Source: Hyphomicrobiales bacterium (lineage in GTDB: Bacteria > Pseudomonadota > Alphaproteobacteria > Rhizobiales > CAJQND01). From it: a DNA stretch of 49,248 nt. Location of the stretch: positions 1 through 49,248 of the forward strand of contig JANQOW010000099.1 of assembly GCA_028285595.1 (NCBI GenBank), in the 5' to 3' direction. Positions 1-8,965 of the stretch are shown piece by piece. Within the stretch, counting starts at the first letter, position 1, and every line of letters begins with the position of its first letter. A model generated the notes under the pieces. The model did not search any database. It had not been told where the DNA came from and was given only the letters and a program-made list of their open reading frames with translations. The position numbers were made by a program, and so were the translations under genes.

Positions 1-77
1 TGGTAGCGGAGGAGGGACTTGAACCCCCGACACGCGGATTATGATTCCGCTGCTCTAACCAGCTGAGCTACTCCGCC
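1..77 (-). tRNA. tRNA-Met (CAT anticodon)
   Basis: Read on the minus strand, this is a complete 77-nt tRNA. The acceptor arm begins GGCGGAG and pairs with CTCCGCT before the encoded ACCA end. The D-arm contains AGCTCAG...GAGC. The anticodon stem GCGGA/TCCGC holds the loop ATCATAA, so the anticodon is CAT. The T-arm contains the usual GGTTCAAGTCC. A 1-72 G-T type pair and absence of the initiator signature (three G-C pairs GGG/CCC under the anticodon loop) point to elongator Met rather than initiator. A CAT anticodon modified to lysidine (tRNA-Ile2) is not excluded. It lies just downstream of mnmA on the same strand. Confidence 0.95.
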
Positions 78-148
78 GCCCAATGAGATGCGGGCACGCA
101 AAAGTTTGCGCCGCGCGGGGCGCATATAGGGTTTGCCGTCGGCAAAAG

Positions 149-1336
149 TCAAGCAAATGAGGGCTGTATTTTCCCCTCTTCTGTATGGCCCGCCGGCATG
201 ACGCTCTCAGCGCTCGCAATCCAGCCGCCGCCAAGCACCCGGGCGCCTGGGCCCTCGCCCTCGTAAAGCACGCAGGCCTGGCCCGGCGAAACCCCATGGT
301 CGCCGTCATTCAAGATGACCCCGGGCGCCTCAGGGCCGCCGATCAGGTGCGCCGGCGCCGCCGGGCGGGTTGAGCGCACCTTGGCATAAACTTCCGCGCC
401 TTGGTCCGGTGCCGCGCCGCCCAGCCAATTGAGCTCGCGCAAGGTGAGTTCGCGGGTGAACAGCGCTTCCTTCGGGCCCACCACCACGCGCTTTTGGGGC
501 GCATCGATCTTGATCACATAGATCGGCTCGCCCACCGTCACGCCCAATCCGCGGCGTTGGCCGATGGTGAAGTTGATGATGCCCTCATGGCGGCCGAGCA
601 CGCGGCCATCCATGTGCACGATCTCGCCGGGATCATGGGCCTCCGGCCGGAGCTTGGCGATCACTTGGGCATAATCCCCATTGGGAACAAAGCAGATATC
701 CTGGCTGTCGGGCTTGGCGGCAACGCTGAGGCCGTACTTCTCGGCCAGGGCGCGCACGTCCGCCTTCTTCATGTGCCCCAGCGGAAAGCGCAGGTAATCA
801 AGCTGATCTTGCGTGGTGGCGAAGAGGAAATAGCTCTGATCGCGCGCCATGTCGGCCGGGACATGCATGGAGCGGTGCACGCTGCCCGCCTGCGGCGCAC
901 GGCTTTCCACATAATGGCCGGTGGCCAGACAATCGGCGCCGAGGTCCCGGGCCATAGAGAGCAGGTCGTGAAACTTGACCCCCTGATTACAGCGCACGCA
1001 CGGGATCGGGGTCTCGCCGCGCAAATAGCTGTCGGCGAAATCGTCGATGACCGATTGGCGGAAGCGGCTTTCATAATCCAGCACATAATGGGGAATGCCG
1101 AGATCGCCAGCGACCCGGCGGGCGTCGTGGATGTCCTGGCCCGCGCAGCAGGAGCGTGCCTTGGCCACAGCCGCGCCATGGTCGTAGAGCTGCAGCGTGA
1201 CGCCGATCACCTCATAGCCCTGCTCATGCAGCAGAGCGGCCACAACCGAGGAATCCACGCCGCCCGACATGGCGACCACGACCCGCGTTTGGGCGGGGTC
1301 TTTGGCGATATCCAAACTGTTTAACGTGGCAGCCAT
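149..1336 (-). CDS. mnmA: tRNA-specific 2-thiouridylase MnmA
   Basis: This 395-aa cytoplasmic enzyme should transfer sulfur to U34 of tRNAs for Glu, Gln and Lys, using ATP and persulfide sulfur. The PP-loop ATP pyrophosphatase motif [10 protein letters not shown] lies at residues 22-31. The catalytic cysteines expected in the family are visible in PCVRCN (Cys113 or Cys116) and in QDICFVPNG (Cys215). The GHY motif near residue 140 contributes to substrate binding. Length is slightly above the usual 360-380 aa because of a short N-terminal extension; an ATG at the chosen start gives this version. It is divergent from sciP and is followed by tRNA-Met, a neighbourhood of translation functions. 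Assignment is firm. Confidence 0.96.
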   Translation of the reverse strand: MAATLNSLDIAKDPAQTRVVVAMSGGVDSSVVAALLHEQGYEVIGVTLQLYDHGAAVAKARSCCAGQDIHDARRVAGDLGIPHYVLDYESRFRQSVIDDFADSYLRGETPIPCVRCNQGVKFHDLLSMARDLGADCLATGHYVESRAPQAGSVHRSMHVPADMARDQSYFLFATTQDQLDYLRFPLGHMKKADVRALAEKYGLSVAAKPDSQDICFVPNGDYAQVIAKLRPEAHDPGEIVHMDGRVLGRHEGIINFTIGQRRGLGVTVGEPIYVIKIDAPQKRVVVGPKEALFTRELTLRELNWLGGAAPDQGAEVYAKVRSTRPAAPAHLIGGPEAPGVILNDGDHGVSPGQACVLYEGEGPGARVLGGGWIASAESVMPAGHTEEGKIQPSFA

Positions 1337-1509
1337 GGCTCATTCACCGTGGGAAACTTCTAAAAACGAGGACCGGCGGGGCTCATATAGGACCCTTCTG
1401 TCCCCGGCGCAATCGTTACGACCCCGCGCATCAATGCCAACCAAATATGCTGGTTTGTGCGGATTTGAAACACAAAGCCCCCCAATGTTTGCGAATTATT
1501 CGCTTCTCC

Positions 1510-1524
1510 TTAGACCTTTTTTAA
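1510..1524 (+). promoter_or_regulatory. CtrA-type box upstream of sciP
   Basis: The sequence is TTAG-N7-TTAA, one base away from the CtrA consensus TTAA-N7-TTAA. It ends about 60 bp before the likely sciP start codon at 1587, a suitable distance for activation. In Caulobacter sciP is a CtrA-activated gene whose product then restrains CtrA, so the site fits that known loop. Binding itself is inferred from sequence. Confidence 0.6.
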
Positions 1525-1586
1525 GCGCGCGGGCCTAATTTGGGGGGGTTAGTCAGTTTGTATGCGTATTGGGTTTTGAGTATATC

Positions 1587-1862
1587 ATGAGTCACGTTCG
1601 TACACGGGTCAACTATGTCATCGGTCCCGATGGCACGCCTCTGACAGTTGCAGATTTGCCGCCGACGAGCACCAGACGCTGGGTGATCCGGCGCAAGGCG
1701 GAAGTCGTCGCTGCTGTCCGCGGGGGTCTTTTGAGCCTTGAGGAGGCTTGCGGACGGTATAAGTTGACCACCGAAGAGTATCTGAGCTGGCAGCGGTCGA
1801 TCGACCGTCATGGCTTGCCGGGTTTGCGCGCAACGCGGGTACAACAATACCGGCCAGGCTAA
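1587..1862 (+). CDS. sciP: CtrA inhibitor SciP (DUF1153 family)
   Basis: This 91-aa protein belongs to the small alphaproteobacterial DUF1153 family. Recognisable family blocks are YVIGPDG at the N-terminus, WVIRRKAEVVAAV, then a helix-turn-helix with GGLLSLEEAC and SWQRSIDRHGL. In Caulobacter crescentus SciP binds the cell-cycle regulator CtrA and blocks activation of its promoters late in the cycle. I use the ATG at 1587; a TTG six codons earlier would only add residues absent from the family. It is a single-gene unit, divergent from mnmA, with a CtrA-type box upstream and a strong hairpin terminator downstream. Family assignment is firm; the regulatory role is by homology. Confidence 0.9.
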   Translation: MSHVRTRVNYVIGPDGTPLTVADLPPTSTRRWVIRRKAEVVAAVRGGLLSLEEACGRYKLTTEEYLSWQRSIDRHGLPGLRATRVQQYRPG

Positions 1863-1887
1863 GCGCTGGGGCTCAACCACTAAACGG

Positions 1888-1930
1888 ACCGGCCGGCCAG
1901 GTCATATTCCCTGGCTGGCCGGTTTTTCTT
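1888..1930 (+). terminator. Rho-independent terminator of sciP
   Basis: A 14-bp stem, ACCGGCCGGCCAGG paired with CCTGGCTGGCCGGT with one wobble, has a loop of about 8 nt and is followed by TTTTCTT. It begins 26 bp after the sciP stop codon. Confidence 0.8.
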
Positions 1931-2013
1931 TCCACGTACTTTTCCATTGTCTGGGCGGCGAATCACCGAGCAGGTAAACTGTTCGCGCTGAGAACGCTAA
2001 TGCCTGGAGCCCC

Positions 2014-2634
2014 ATGAAAGTACTGGTGCTTTCCGCTCATCCTATTCTGGAAGCTTCGGTGGTCTGCCGCAAGCTGCTGGCGGGCATCCGCCGCGAAGCC
2101 GGCATTTCCGTTGTAGATCTTTACGAGCGCTATCCGGACTTCAACATAGATGTGCCGGCAGAGCAAAAGCGCCTGGAAGCGGCCGATGTCATCATCTTCC
2201 AACATCCGTTCTACTGGTACTCCACACCGGCCATCCTAAAGGAGTGGACCGACCTGGTTCTGGAGCATGGCTGGGCCTACGGGCGCGACGGCACGGCGCT
2301 GGAGGGCAAGTTTCTGATGAACGCCCTCAGCACAGGCGGCAGCGCGGATGCTTACGGCGAAAGCGGCACGAACCGTTACACCATTCCGGAATTTCTGGTG
2401 CCTATCGCCCAAACGGCCGCTTTGTGCCGCATGACCTACCTGCCTCCCTACGTGGTGTTTGAAGGACGAAGGCTGGAGCGACAGGCGCTGGCGGAAACCG
2501 CCGGGCTGTTCAAAGATTTGCTCTGCGGCTTGCGTGACGATCGGGTCGATCCCAAGGCCTTGGCGCGCTACCGGCTGGCCAACAACGCGGTCGGCAAGCT
2601 CTACGGGCCTGGCGCAGAGGGGGCGGGCACATGA
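2014..2634 (+). CDS. KefF/KefG-like flavodoxin-fold ancillary oxidoreductase
   Basis: This 206-aa protein has the flavodoxin-like fold of NAD(P)H:quinone oxidoreductases. It begins MKVLVLSAHP and carries the family blocks HPFYWYSTPAILKEWTD and LEHGWAYG, which bind FMN and form the dimer interface. In enterobacteria KefF and KefG are soluble partners that activate the KefC and KefB potassium efflux proteins during electrophile stress. Here the stop codon overlaps the start of the downstream antiporter gene (ATGA), which strongly suggests coupled translation and a shared complex. A GGAG ribosome-binding site precedes the ATG. It is about 20 residues longer than the E. coli proteins. Quinone reduction as an independent activity is possible. 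Confidence 0.88.
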   Translation: MKVLVLSAHPILEASVVCRKLLAGIRREAGISVVDLYERYPDFNIDVPAEQKRLEAADVIIFQHPFYWYSTPAILKEWTDLVLEHGWAYGRDGTALEGKFLMNALSTGGSADAYGESGTNRYTIPEFLVPIAQTAALCRMTYLPPYVVFEGRRLERQALAETAGLFKDLLCGLRDDRVDPKALARYRLANNAVGKLYGPGAEGAGT

Positions 2635-4511
2635 GTTTGCACGACTTTCTCTTCGGCGCTTTCATCTATCTCACCGCCGCGGTGATCGCGGTGCCGGTGG
2701 CGAAGCGTCTCGGCTTGGGCTCCGTGCTGGGGTATCTGATCGCGGGCATCCTGATCGGGCCCTACGTGCTCGGGCTGACCGGCGGTGAAGACGTTCTGCA
2801 CTTTGCCGAGTTCGGCGTGGTGATGATGCTCTTCATCATCGGCCTTGAATTAAGGCCCAAGCTCTTGTGGTCCATGCGCCAGTCGATCCTTGGGCTTGGC
2901 GGTTTGCAGGTGCTGCTCACGGCATTCTTCATCTTTTCGGCCGCCTTGAGCTTCTCGCTCAACTGGCGCGAGGCTCTGGCCATTGGGCTGATCTTGTCCC
3001 TGTCGTCCACCGCCATCGTGCTGCAAACCTTGAACGAACGCCGGGTGATGCGCTCAGAGCCCGGGCAGAACGCCTTCTCGGTGCTCCTGTTTCAGGACAT
3101 TTCGGTCATCCCCATGCTGGCGCTCATGCCGTTGCTGACGGTTCCCGATTTCTGGATGGGGATCAACATCAACGAAGCCGAAGCAGACCATTCCCTGATC
3201 AGCAACCTGCCGGCCTGGCAGCGTGCGCCGCTGGTGCTGGGCGCGCTGGTGGCGATCATCGTGGCCGGGCGCTACGTGCTGAGGCCAGCCTTCCGCTATA
3301 TCGCCGAGAGCCGCATCCGCGAGGCCTTCACGGCGGCGGCCCTGCTGATCGTGGTGGCCATTGCTCTGCTGATGGAGACGGTGGGCCTGTCGCCTGCGCT
3401 GGGGACGTTTGTGGCCGGGGTCATGTTGGCCGACAGTGAATACCGGCACGAGCTGGAGATGGATATTGAGCCGTTCAAGGGCTTGCTGCTCGGCCTATTC
3501 TTCATGTCGGTCGGGGCCAGTGTCAACTTTGCCTTGATCGCGTCAGACCCGCTGCTGATCGCCGGCCTGGTGGTGGGGCTGATGCTGATCAAGCTGTTCG
3601 TGCTCTACCTGCTCGGGAGGGTCTTCCGCATGCAGGTGAACAGCGCGCTTCTGTTCGCCTGCTTCCTGGCGCAAGGCAGCGAGTTTGCCTTCGTGCTGTT
3701 CTCCTTTGCCACCCAGAACGTGGTGATCAGCCAAGAACTGGCCAACCAGCTCATTGCCGTGGTGGCGGTCACCATGGCGCTGACGCCGCTGGTGCTGATT
3801 GCCTATGACAAGACGATGGCGCGCAAGCTGCAGGCCGAGCAGGAAGAGCCTGAGTATGATGAGATCGAGATCGGGGAGACCCCGGCGATCATCGTGGGCT
3901 ACGGCCGCTTTGGCATGACCGTGGGCCGCCTCCTGTCGGCCAACGGCATCGGCTTCACCGTGCTGGAGAACGACCCCTCGCAGATCGAGCTTTTGCGCAA
4001 ATTCGGCTGGCAGGTCTATTACGGGGACGCCTCGCGGCCTGATCTGCTCCATGCCGCCGGCGCGGAAGATGCCAAACTGCTGGTGATCGCGCTCGATGAC
4101 CGGGACCAGATCCTTGCCGTGGCTGAGGCGGCCCAGAAGCACTATCCCCATCTGAAGATCTTCACCCGGGCCTACGACCGGCGTCACGCCTATGAACTGA
4201 TGAATGCCGGCCTCGACAATGTGTACCGCGAGATGTTCGGCTCCTCTCTCGATATGGGCAAGGACGCGCTGCGCGCCCTTGGCTTCAGAGCCTATAAGGC
4301 CCACCGGCTGGCGCTCAAGTTCCGCGACCATGACGAGGAGAACCTGCGTGAGATGGTCAAGCATATGGACGATGAAGAGACGCTGATCACCGAGACCCAT
4401 AAGGCGCACGAGTTGGCGGAGCGGCTGATGCGCGAGGACCGTCAGGCCGCGCCGGATATGGATGACACGGACTGGAAAGCCCCGCCGCCGGAGCTGCGCG
4501 AACGGGGGTGA
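2631..4511 (+). CDS. glutathione-regulated potassium/proton antiporter, KefB/KefC type
   Basis: A 626-aa inner-membrane protein of the CPA2 monovalent cation:proton antiporter family. Residues 1-400 contain about a dozen hydrophobic segments. The stretch HELEMDIEPFKGLLLGLFF at about 278-296 corresponds to the regulatory loop of KefC that contacts the C-terminal domain. From about residue 418 there is an RCK/TrkA-N Rossmann domain (IIVGYGRFGMTVG...VLENDP) that binds nucleotide and, in E. coli, glutathione adducts. The role is protective potassium efflux with proton entry under electrophile stress. It overlaps the kefG-like gene by 4 bp. Whether it is KefB or KefC cannot be decided from sequence. 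Confidence 0.9.
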   Translation: MSLHDFLFGAFIYLTAAVIAVPVAKRLGLGSVLGYLIAGILIGPYVLGLTGGEDVLHFAEFGVVMMLFIIGLELRPKLLWSMRQSILGLGGLQVLLTAFFIFSAALSFSLNWREALAIGLILSLSSTAIVLQTLNERRVMRSEPGQNAFSVLLFQDISVIPMLALMPLLTVPDFWMGININEAEADHSLISNLPAWQRAPLVLGALVAIIVAGRYVLRPAFRYIAESRIREAFTAAALLIVVAIALLMETVGLSPALGTFVAGVMLADSEYRHELEMDIEPFKGLLLGLFFMSVGASVNFALIASDPLLIAGLVVGLMLIKLFVLYLLGRVFRMQVNSALLFACFLAQGSEFAFVLFSFATQNVVISQELANQLIAVVAVTMALTPLVLIAYDKTMARKLQAEQEEPEYDEIEIGETPAIIVGYGRFGMTVGRLLSANGIGFTVLENDPSQIELLRKFGWQVYYGDASRPDLLHAAGAEDAKLLVIALDDRDQILAVAEAAQKHYPHLKIFTRAYDRRHAYELMNAGLDNVYREMFGSSLDMGKDALRALGFRAYKAHRLALKFRDHDEENLREMVKHMDDEETLITETHKAHELAERLMREDRQAAPDMDDTDWKAPPPELRERG

Positions 4512-4540
4512 GGGGGCGGCCCGGTTGCTGGGCTTAGAAG

Positions 4541-4652
4541 GTCCCTGCTTTCGCAGGGACGCGGAGAGAGAACCGCTCCCCTGCGAAGGCAGGGGTCCAT
4601 AGCCCGAGCTTTTCCTATCACTCAGAAGGTTCCTGCTTCCGCAGGAACGCGG
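4541..4652. repeat. Palindromic REP/BIME-like repeat cluster
   Basis: Three short hairpins lie in the gap between two convergent genes. They are GTCCCTGC-tttc-GCAGGGAC (4541-4560), CCCCTGC-gaag-GCAGGGG (4578-4595) and GTTCCTGC-ttcc-GCAGGAAC (4629-4648). The block from 4578 to 4652 matches, in reverse orientation, the repeat at 8966-9040, including the linker with CCATAGC and CGAGCTT-like sequence. The rest of the 246-bp gap shows no gene. Confidence 0.75.
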
Positions 4653-4757
4653 GGTTTGACGACAAACTCAACCATCAAGGCCAAATAGCCCGATTTTCCC
4701 ATTTAACTCAGAGCTTTACGCGAAATTGGGTTCGTTTCGCAGACTCCCACAAAAAGT

Positions 4758-5672
4758 TCACAACCTATCGCTCGTTTGAGTTGAATCACGGCCTTCTTTG
4801 CACAACAGCTCCACCACCTGCGCCAGCGACGAACCAGGCGGCACCGGGCGCGCGGCGCCGATCACGAGTTTGGCTGCCAAGGGCACGCGCACATCGAACG
4901 GCGCCACCAAGGCGCCGGCCTCAAGCAAGGGCCGCACCAGCGGTTCATGGCCCATGAGCACACCTGCGCCGTTCTTGGCCTCCTCCACCGCGAGGCTGTA
5001 GAGCGAGAACACAGGCCCTTGCGGCTCTGCGCCCGATAGGGTGCCGGCCGCCTCGAACCAGCGCGCCCAGTCCCCTGCCCAGGCGGCGTCGCGCAAGCAT
5101 ACTTCGCCCAGGAGGTCTTCGGGCCGATTTAGGCGCTGCGCCAAGGTCGGGGCGCAGACGGGGAAGATGATGTCCGAGCTCACCTCGATGACGGTGGGAT
5201 GGTCCGGCTCGGTTTCGATGAACACGCAAAGATCAAACTGCTCGCGCTTCAGAACGGGCGGTGTCTCCAGGGCCGTCACGGAAATGGTCACACCTTCGGC
5301 CCGCTCGCGGATCTCCGGCAGACGGGGCGAGAGCCAGAGCTGGGCAATGCTGGGCAGGGCCGCGATCCGGATGTCATCGGGGCGGGCGCCTGTGCGCAAG
5401 GTCTGTACCGCATCGCTGAGCTGATCGAACGCAGCCGTGAAGCCGGGCAACACAGTGCGCCCAAGGTCCGTCAGCTCCACCCCCTGGGCCCGGCGCTGGA
5501 ACAGAGGGGCTCCAGCCCAGGCCTCAAGCGCCTTGATGTGCTGGGCAATGGCGCCGGCTGTCACACAGAGCTCAGCGCCCGCCGCCTTGAAACTGCCCAG
5601 GCGGGCGGCGGCCTCTAAGGCCCGCAGAGCGTTTAACGGTGGGCCCATGGGGCGCGGGGGTGAAATGGCCAT
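4758..5672 (-). CDS. LysR-family transcriptional regulator, GcvA-like
   Basis: A 304-aa DNA-binding regulator. The N-terminal winged helix-turn-helix begins PLNALRALEAAARLGSFKAA and continues through AIAQHIKALEAW with FQRRAQGVELT, the typical GcvA-subgroup wording. The rest is a periplasmic-binding-protein-like effector domain. I chose the ATG at 5672 because it places the HTH at the usual distance from the N-terminus; earlier in-frame starts would run into the opposite promoter. It is divergent from a serine hydroxymethyltransferase paralogue, and the 107-bp gap contains a 19-bp inverted repeat. GcvA in E. coli controls the glycine cleavage system, so control of the neighbouring glycine/serine-type enzyme is a reasonable inference. 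Confidence 0.88.
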   Translation of the reverse strand: MAISPPRPMGPPLNALRALEAAARLGSFKAAGAELCVTAGAIAQHIKALEAWAGAPLFQRRAQGVELTDLGRTVLPGFTAAFDQLSDAVQTLRTGARPDDIRIAALPSIAQLWLSPRLPEIRERAEGVTISVTALETPPVLKREQFDLCVFIETEPDHPTVIEVSSDIIFPVCAPTLAQRLNRPEDLLGEVCLRDAAWAGDWARWFEAAGTLSGAEPQGPVFSLYSLAVEEAKNGAGVLMGHEPLVRPLLEAGALVAPFDVRVPLAAKLVIGAARPVPPGSSLAQVVELLCKEGRDSTQTSDRL

Positions 5673-5687
5673 TGTGTAACCCGTAGA

Positions 5688-5706
5688 AAATCTAGGCCTA
5701 AGATTT
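5688..5706. promoter_or_regulatory. Candidate LysR operator between lysR and SHMT gene
   Basis: An inverted repeat AAATCT-AGGCCT-A-AGATTT sits in the divergent gap, 16 bp upstream of the regulator's start and about 75 bp upstream of the SHMT start. Position and dyad symmetry suit a LysR-type autoregulatory site. Binding is inferred. Confidence 0.45.
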
Positions 5707-5779
5707 ATCAAAACTGGTTTGCGGCCGCCAGGGGCTCTATGATCTTTTGCGCGCACCCTGATGCTGAGGACCGAGCCCC

Positions 5780-7036
5780 ATGAACATCCAGTCCCCACCC
5801 ACCCTGGCTGAGAGCGATCCTTTGATTGCCGGTGCGCTTGCCGATGAGAAAGCGCGTCAGCAGAACCAGATTGAGCTGATCGCTTCAGAGAATATTGTCA
5901 GTCCGGGCGTGCTGGAAGCTCTCGGCCATGAGATGACCAACAAGACGCTGGAGGGCTATCCGGGCAACCGGTTCCATGGCGGCGGGCAGTTCGTGGACGT
6001 GGTGGAGCAGGCGGCGATCGACCGGGCCAAGGAGCTGTTCGGGGCCGCGTACGCCAATGTGCAGCCTCATTCTGGGACCCAGGCCAATCAGGCTGTGTTC
6101 TTCACGCTGGTGAAGCCGGGGGACCGGATCCTGAGCCTTGATCTGGCTGCCGGCGGTCACCTCAGTCATGGCGCCAAGCCGAACCTGTCGGGCCGTTGGT
6201 TCGATGCCCATACCTACACGGTGGACCGGGATACGGGGCTGATGAACTATGAGGCCATCGCGGCACAGGCTGAAGAAATCCGCCCGCAGTTGTTGATCGC
6301 CGGCGGGTCTGCCTATCCGCGCAAGATCGACTTTGCGCGCATGGCTAAGATTGCCGAAAAGGTCGGCGCCCGCTTCCTGGTGGACATGGCCCACTATGCG
6401 GGGCTGGTGGCGGCCGGCGCCTATCCCTCGCCGGTGCCCCATGCGGATATCGTCACCTGCACCACCACCAAGACGCTGCGTGGGCCCCGCGGCGGGCTGA
6501 TCCTGTCGCGCTCAGATGAGTTTGCCCGCAAGCTTCAGACGGCCATCTTCCCCGGTGTGCAGGGCTCGCTGCATTCCAACGTGTTGGCGGCGAAGGCGGT
6601 GTGTCTGGGCGAGGCTTTGCGGTCTGAGTTCAAGGCCTACGGCCATCAGGTGGTGGCCAACGCGCGGCGCCTGGCGGAGGTGTTGATGGCGCGCGGGATT
6701 AAGATCGTCAGCGGGGGGACGGATACCCACATGTTGCTGCTGGACCTCTCGCCGCTGGGCTTGTTGGGGTCGGATGCGGAGACGGCTTTGGCGGCGGCGA
6801 ACATTACGTCGAACAAGAACCCGGTGCCGTTTGACGCGCTCCGGCCGTCAGAATGGGTTGGCTTGAGGCTTGGGGTGGCGGCTGCGACCACCCGGGGGTT
6901 GGGGGAAGCGGAGATGGAGGTGTTGGGGGCGGTGATCGCCGATATGCTTGAAGCCGCTGCGGCGGGGGTGTTGGAGGAGGCTGCGGGGGCAGCGCGCAAG
7001 AAGGTTGGGGCGCTGTGTGAGCGGTTTCCTGCGTGA
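5780..7036 (+). CDS. serine hydroxymethyltransferase paralogue (possibly 2-methylserine type)
   Basis: A 418-aa PLP enzyme of fold type I, clearly in the GlyA family: ELIASEN (residues 32-38), VQPHSGTQAN (94-103), DMAHYAGL (202-209) and the PLP lysine Lys231 in TTTKTLRGPRGG. Canonical enzymes interconvert serine and glycine with tetrahydrofolate. Here several active-site positions differ. The histidine before the PLP lysine (TTTTHKTL in ordinary enzymes) is Thr230, and the tyrosine pair in GYPGxRYYGG is Phe65-His66. Such changes suggest a specialised paralogue, for example 2-methylserine hydroxymethyltransferase or another aldolase activity, rather than the housekeeping GlyA. It is divergent from a GcvA-like regulator and alone on its strand. 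Family is certain; substrate is not. Confidence 0.85.
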   Translation: MNIQSPPTLAESDPLIAGALADEKARQQNQIELIASENIVSPGVLEALGHEMTNKTLEGYPGNRFHGGGQFVDVVEQAAIDRAKELFGAAYANVQPHSGTQANQAVFFTLVKPGDRILSLDLAAGGHLSHGAKPNLSGRWFDAHTYTVDRDTGLMNYEAIAAQAEEIRPQLLIAGGSAYPRKIDFARMAKIAEKVGARFLVDMAHYAGLVAAGAYPSPVPHADIVTCTTTKTLRGPRGGLILSRSDEFARKLQTAIFPGVQGSLHSNVLAAKAVCLGEALRSEFKAYGHQVVANARRLAEVLMARGIKIVSGGTDTHMLLLDLSPLGLLGSDAETALAAANITSNKNPVPFDALRPSEWVGLRLGVAAATTRGLGEAEMEVLGAVIADMLEAAAAGVLEEAAGAARKKVGALCERFPA

Positions 7037-7078
7037 GCGGGAGGGCACCCCACTCCGTCAAGCTGGCCGCTTGTCATG

Positions 7079-7282
7079 GAGTGTGCGGCTCTAGGTCCCC
7101 GCGTTCGCGGGGATGACGATGTTTAGAGCCCGCCCCATTCCGTCACCCCGGAATTTGCGCCAGCAAATATCCGGGGCCCAGGAGCCGCGTCTCACGGAGT
7201 GTGCGGCTCTAGGTCCCCGCTTTCGCGGGGATGACGATGGGACAGTGCGGGGATGACGATGGGACAGTGCGGGGATGACGAT
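7079..7282. repeat. Intergenic repeat cluster with direct and palindromic repeats
   Basis: The gap between two convergent genes is filled with repeats. A 43-bp segment at 7079-7121 recurs at 7197-7239 with one mismatch and contains the hairpin GTCCCCGC-tttc-GCGGGGA. Between them lies a longer palindrome at about 7146-7176 (CCCCGGA...TCCGGGG). The right end is a tandem repeat with a 22-bp unit at 7225-7246 and 7247-7268, plus a partial copy to 7282. No gene is seen in this 262-bp gap. Confidence 0.75.
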
Positions 7283-7298
7283 CTAGTACAGGCTTCCC

Positions 7299-8942
7299 TC
7301 AACCAGAACCCACTCCCGGCAACTCATACCCCGCAAACTGCTCCCTCAGTTTCAGCTTGGCGATCTTCCCCGTTGCCGTGTGCGGCAGCTCCTCCACGAA
7401 CTCCACCGCATCGGGCATCCACCATTTGGCGATCTTGCCGTCAAGGAAGCTCAGCACGTCTGCCCCGCTGACCTCCGCCCCTTCAGACCTCACCACCACA
7501 AGCAAGGGCCGCTCATCCCACTTCGGGTGGGCGATGCCGATCACCGCCGCCTCGGCCACACCAGGATGGCCCACGGCGGCATTCTCCAGATCGATGGAGC
7601 TGATCCATTCTCCGCCTGACTTGATGACGTCCTTGGCCCGGTCAACGATGGTCATGTAGCCATAGTCATCCAACGTGGCGATGTCGCCGGTGAGGAACCA
7701 GCCGTCCTCGGTAAACTGCGTGGCGTTCGCCTCATCATTGTCGTGGTAGGCGCCGACGATCCAAGGGCCTTTCACCGCAAGTTGGCCGAAGGTTTCCCCG
7801 TCCCGGGCTAAGCTGTTGCCCTGGTCATCGACGATCTTCATGCGCACGCCAAAGATCGAGCGTCCCTGCTTGATCTGATAGGTGCGCCGGCGCTCCAGGG
7901 GCATTTCGGCCACCTTGCAGTTGAAGGCGCCCGTGGTGCCCACCGGGCTGGTTTCGGTCATGCCCCAGGCGTGGAACACCTCAACCTCATACTCATCCTC
8001 AAACGCCTCCACCATGGCCAGCGGCACGGCCGAGCCGCCAATGCCGGTTTGGGTCAGGTGATCAAAGCGTTTTCCCTCCCGGCGCACATACTCCAGCAGC
8101 ATCATCCAGATGGTGGGAACGCCGGCGGCGAACGTGACTTTCTCTGTGTCCAGCATCTCCCAGATGGAGGCGCCGTCATAGGCGGCGCCGGGGAACACCA
8201 CTTTGGCGCCCACCATGCACACCGCGTAGGGCAGGCCCCAGGCGTTGGCGTGGAACATGGGCACCGCCGGCAGCACCACGGCCTTTGAGTTCATGGCAAA
8301 GCCTTCGCCGTTGCACTGAAAGAAGGTGTGGAGCACGGTGGAGCGGTGGCTGTAGAGCACGCCCTTGGGATTGCCCGTGGTGCCGGAGGTGTAGCACATG
8401 GACGAGGCGGTGTTCTCGTCGAACCGGGGCCAGTCAAACTCATCGCTTTCCGGCTCCACCAGATCCTCGTAGCACATCACGTTGGGCAGGCTGGTTTCCG
8501 GCATATGGTCTTTATCGGCCAGCAGAATGTAGCCCTCCACGTGGGGCAATTGATCGGCCAGCGGCTCCAGCAGCGGGACAAAGGTGACGTCGAGAAAAAT
8601 GAACCGGTCCTTGGCGTGATTGACGATAAACACGATCTGGTCGGCAAAGAGGCGCGGGTTGATGGTGTGGCAGACGGCGCCGGAGCCGGAGATGGCGTAA
8701 TAGAGCTCAAAATGCCGGTAGCCGTTCCAGGCGAAGGTGGCGAGGCGATCGCCTTGCTGGACGCCGAGGCGGTTCAGGGCGTTGGCCAGCTTCTTAATGC
8801 GCTTTAGAGCATCGGCATAGGTGTAGCGGTGGATGGGGCCTTCCACCGTGCGGCTGACAATCTCCTGAAAGCCATGGTTGAGAGCTGCATGCTCGATCAG
8901 ATCGCTGACCAGCAAGGGGTCGTCCATCATCAATCCGCGCAT
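7299..8942 (-). CDS. medium/long-chain acyl-CoA ligase, AlkK/DmdB-like
   Basis: A 547-aa AMP-forming acyl-CoA synthetase. The adenylation signature [20 protein letters not shown] is at about residues 189-208, the aromatic motif HANAWG at about 236, [10 protein letters not shown] at about 333-342, the GWFLTGDIA hinge region near 428 and the catalytic lysine region [10 protein letters not shown] near the C-terminus. Wording is close to Pseudomonas AlkK and to DmdB-type methylmercaptopropionate ligases, so the substrate is probably a medium-chain or modified carboxylic acid. It is encoded downstream of the livFGMH-type importer on the same strand, separated by a repeat-bearing 113-bp gap. A transported acid being activated by this ligase is an inference. 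Confidence 0.88.
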   Translation of the reverse strand: MRGLMMDDPLLVSDLIEHAALNHGFQEIVSRTVEGPIHRYTYADALKRIKKLANALNRLGVQQGDRLATFAWNGYRHFELYYAISGSGAVCHTINPRLFADQIVFIVNHAKDRFIFLDVTFVPLLEPLADQLPHVEGYILLADKDHMPETSLPNVMCYEDLVEPESDEFDWPRFDENTASSMCYTSGTTGNPKGVLYSHRSTVLHTFFQCNGEGFAMNSKAVVLPAVPMFHANAWGLPYAVCMVGAKVVFPGAAYDGASIWEMLDTEKVTFAAGVPTIWMMLLEYVRREGKRFDHLTQTGIGGSAVPLAMVEAFEDEYEVEVFHAWGMTETSPVGTTGAFNCKVAEMPLERRRTYQIKQGRSIFGVRMKIVDDQGNSLARDGETFGQLAVKGPWIVGAYHDNDEANATQFTEDGWFLTGDIATLDDYGYMTIVDRAKDVIKSGGEWISSIDLENAAVGHPGVAEAAVIGIAHPKWDERPLLVVVRSEGAEVSGADVLSFLDGKIAKWWMPDAVEFVEELPHTATGKIAKLKLREQFAGYELPGVGSG

Positions 8943-8965
8943 GGTTTTGGTTCCTCTCCTAGATC

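Noticed and set aside
401..1324. Long plus-strand reading frame of 307 codons
   Set aside because: It is the antisense shadow of mnmA; its sequence is rich in His, Ala and Gly with no family features.
3543..4409. Minus-strand reading frame of 288 codons across the kefB-type gene
   Set aside because: Shadow of a clearly conserved antiporter; the His/Gln/Arg-rich translation is typical of antisense frames in GC-rich DNA.
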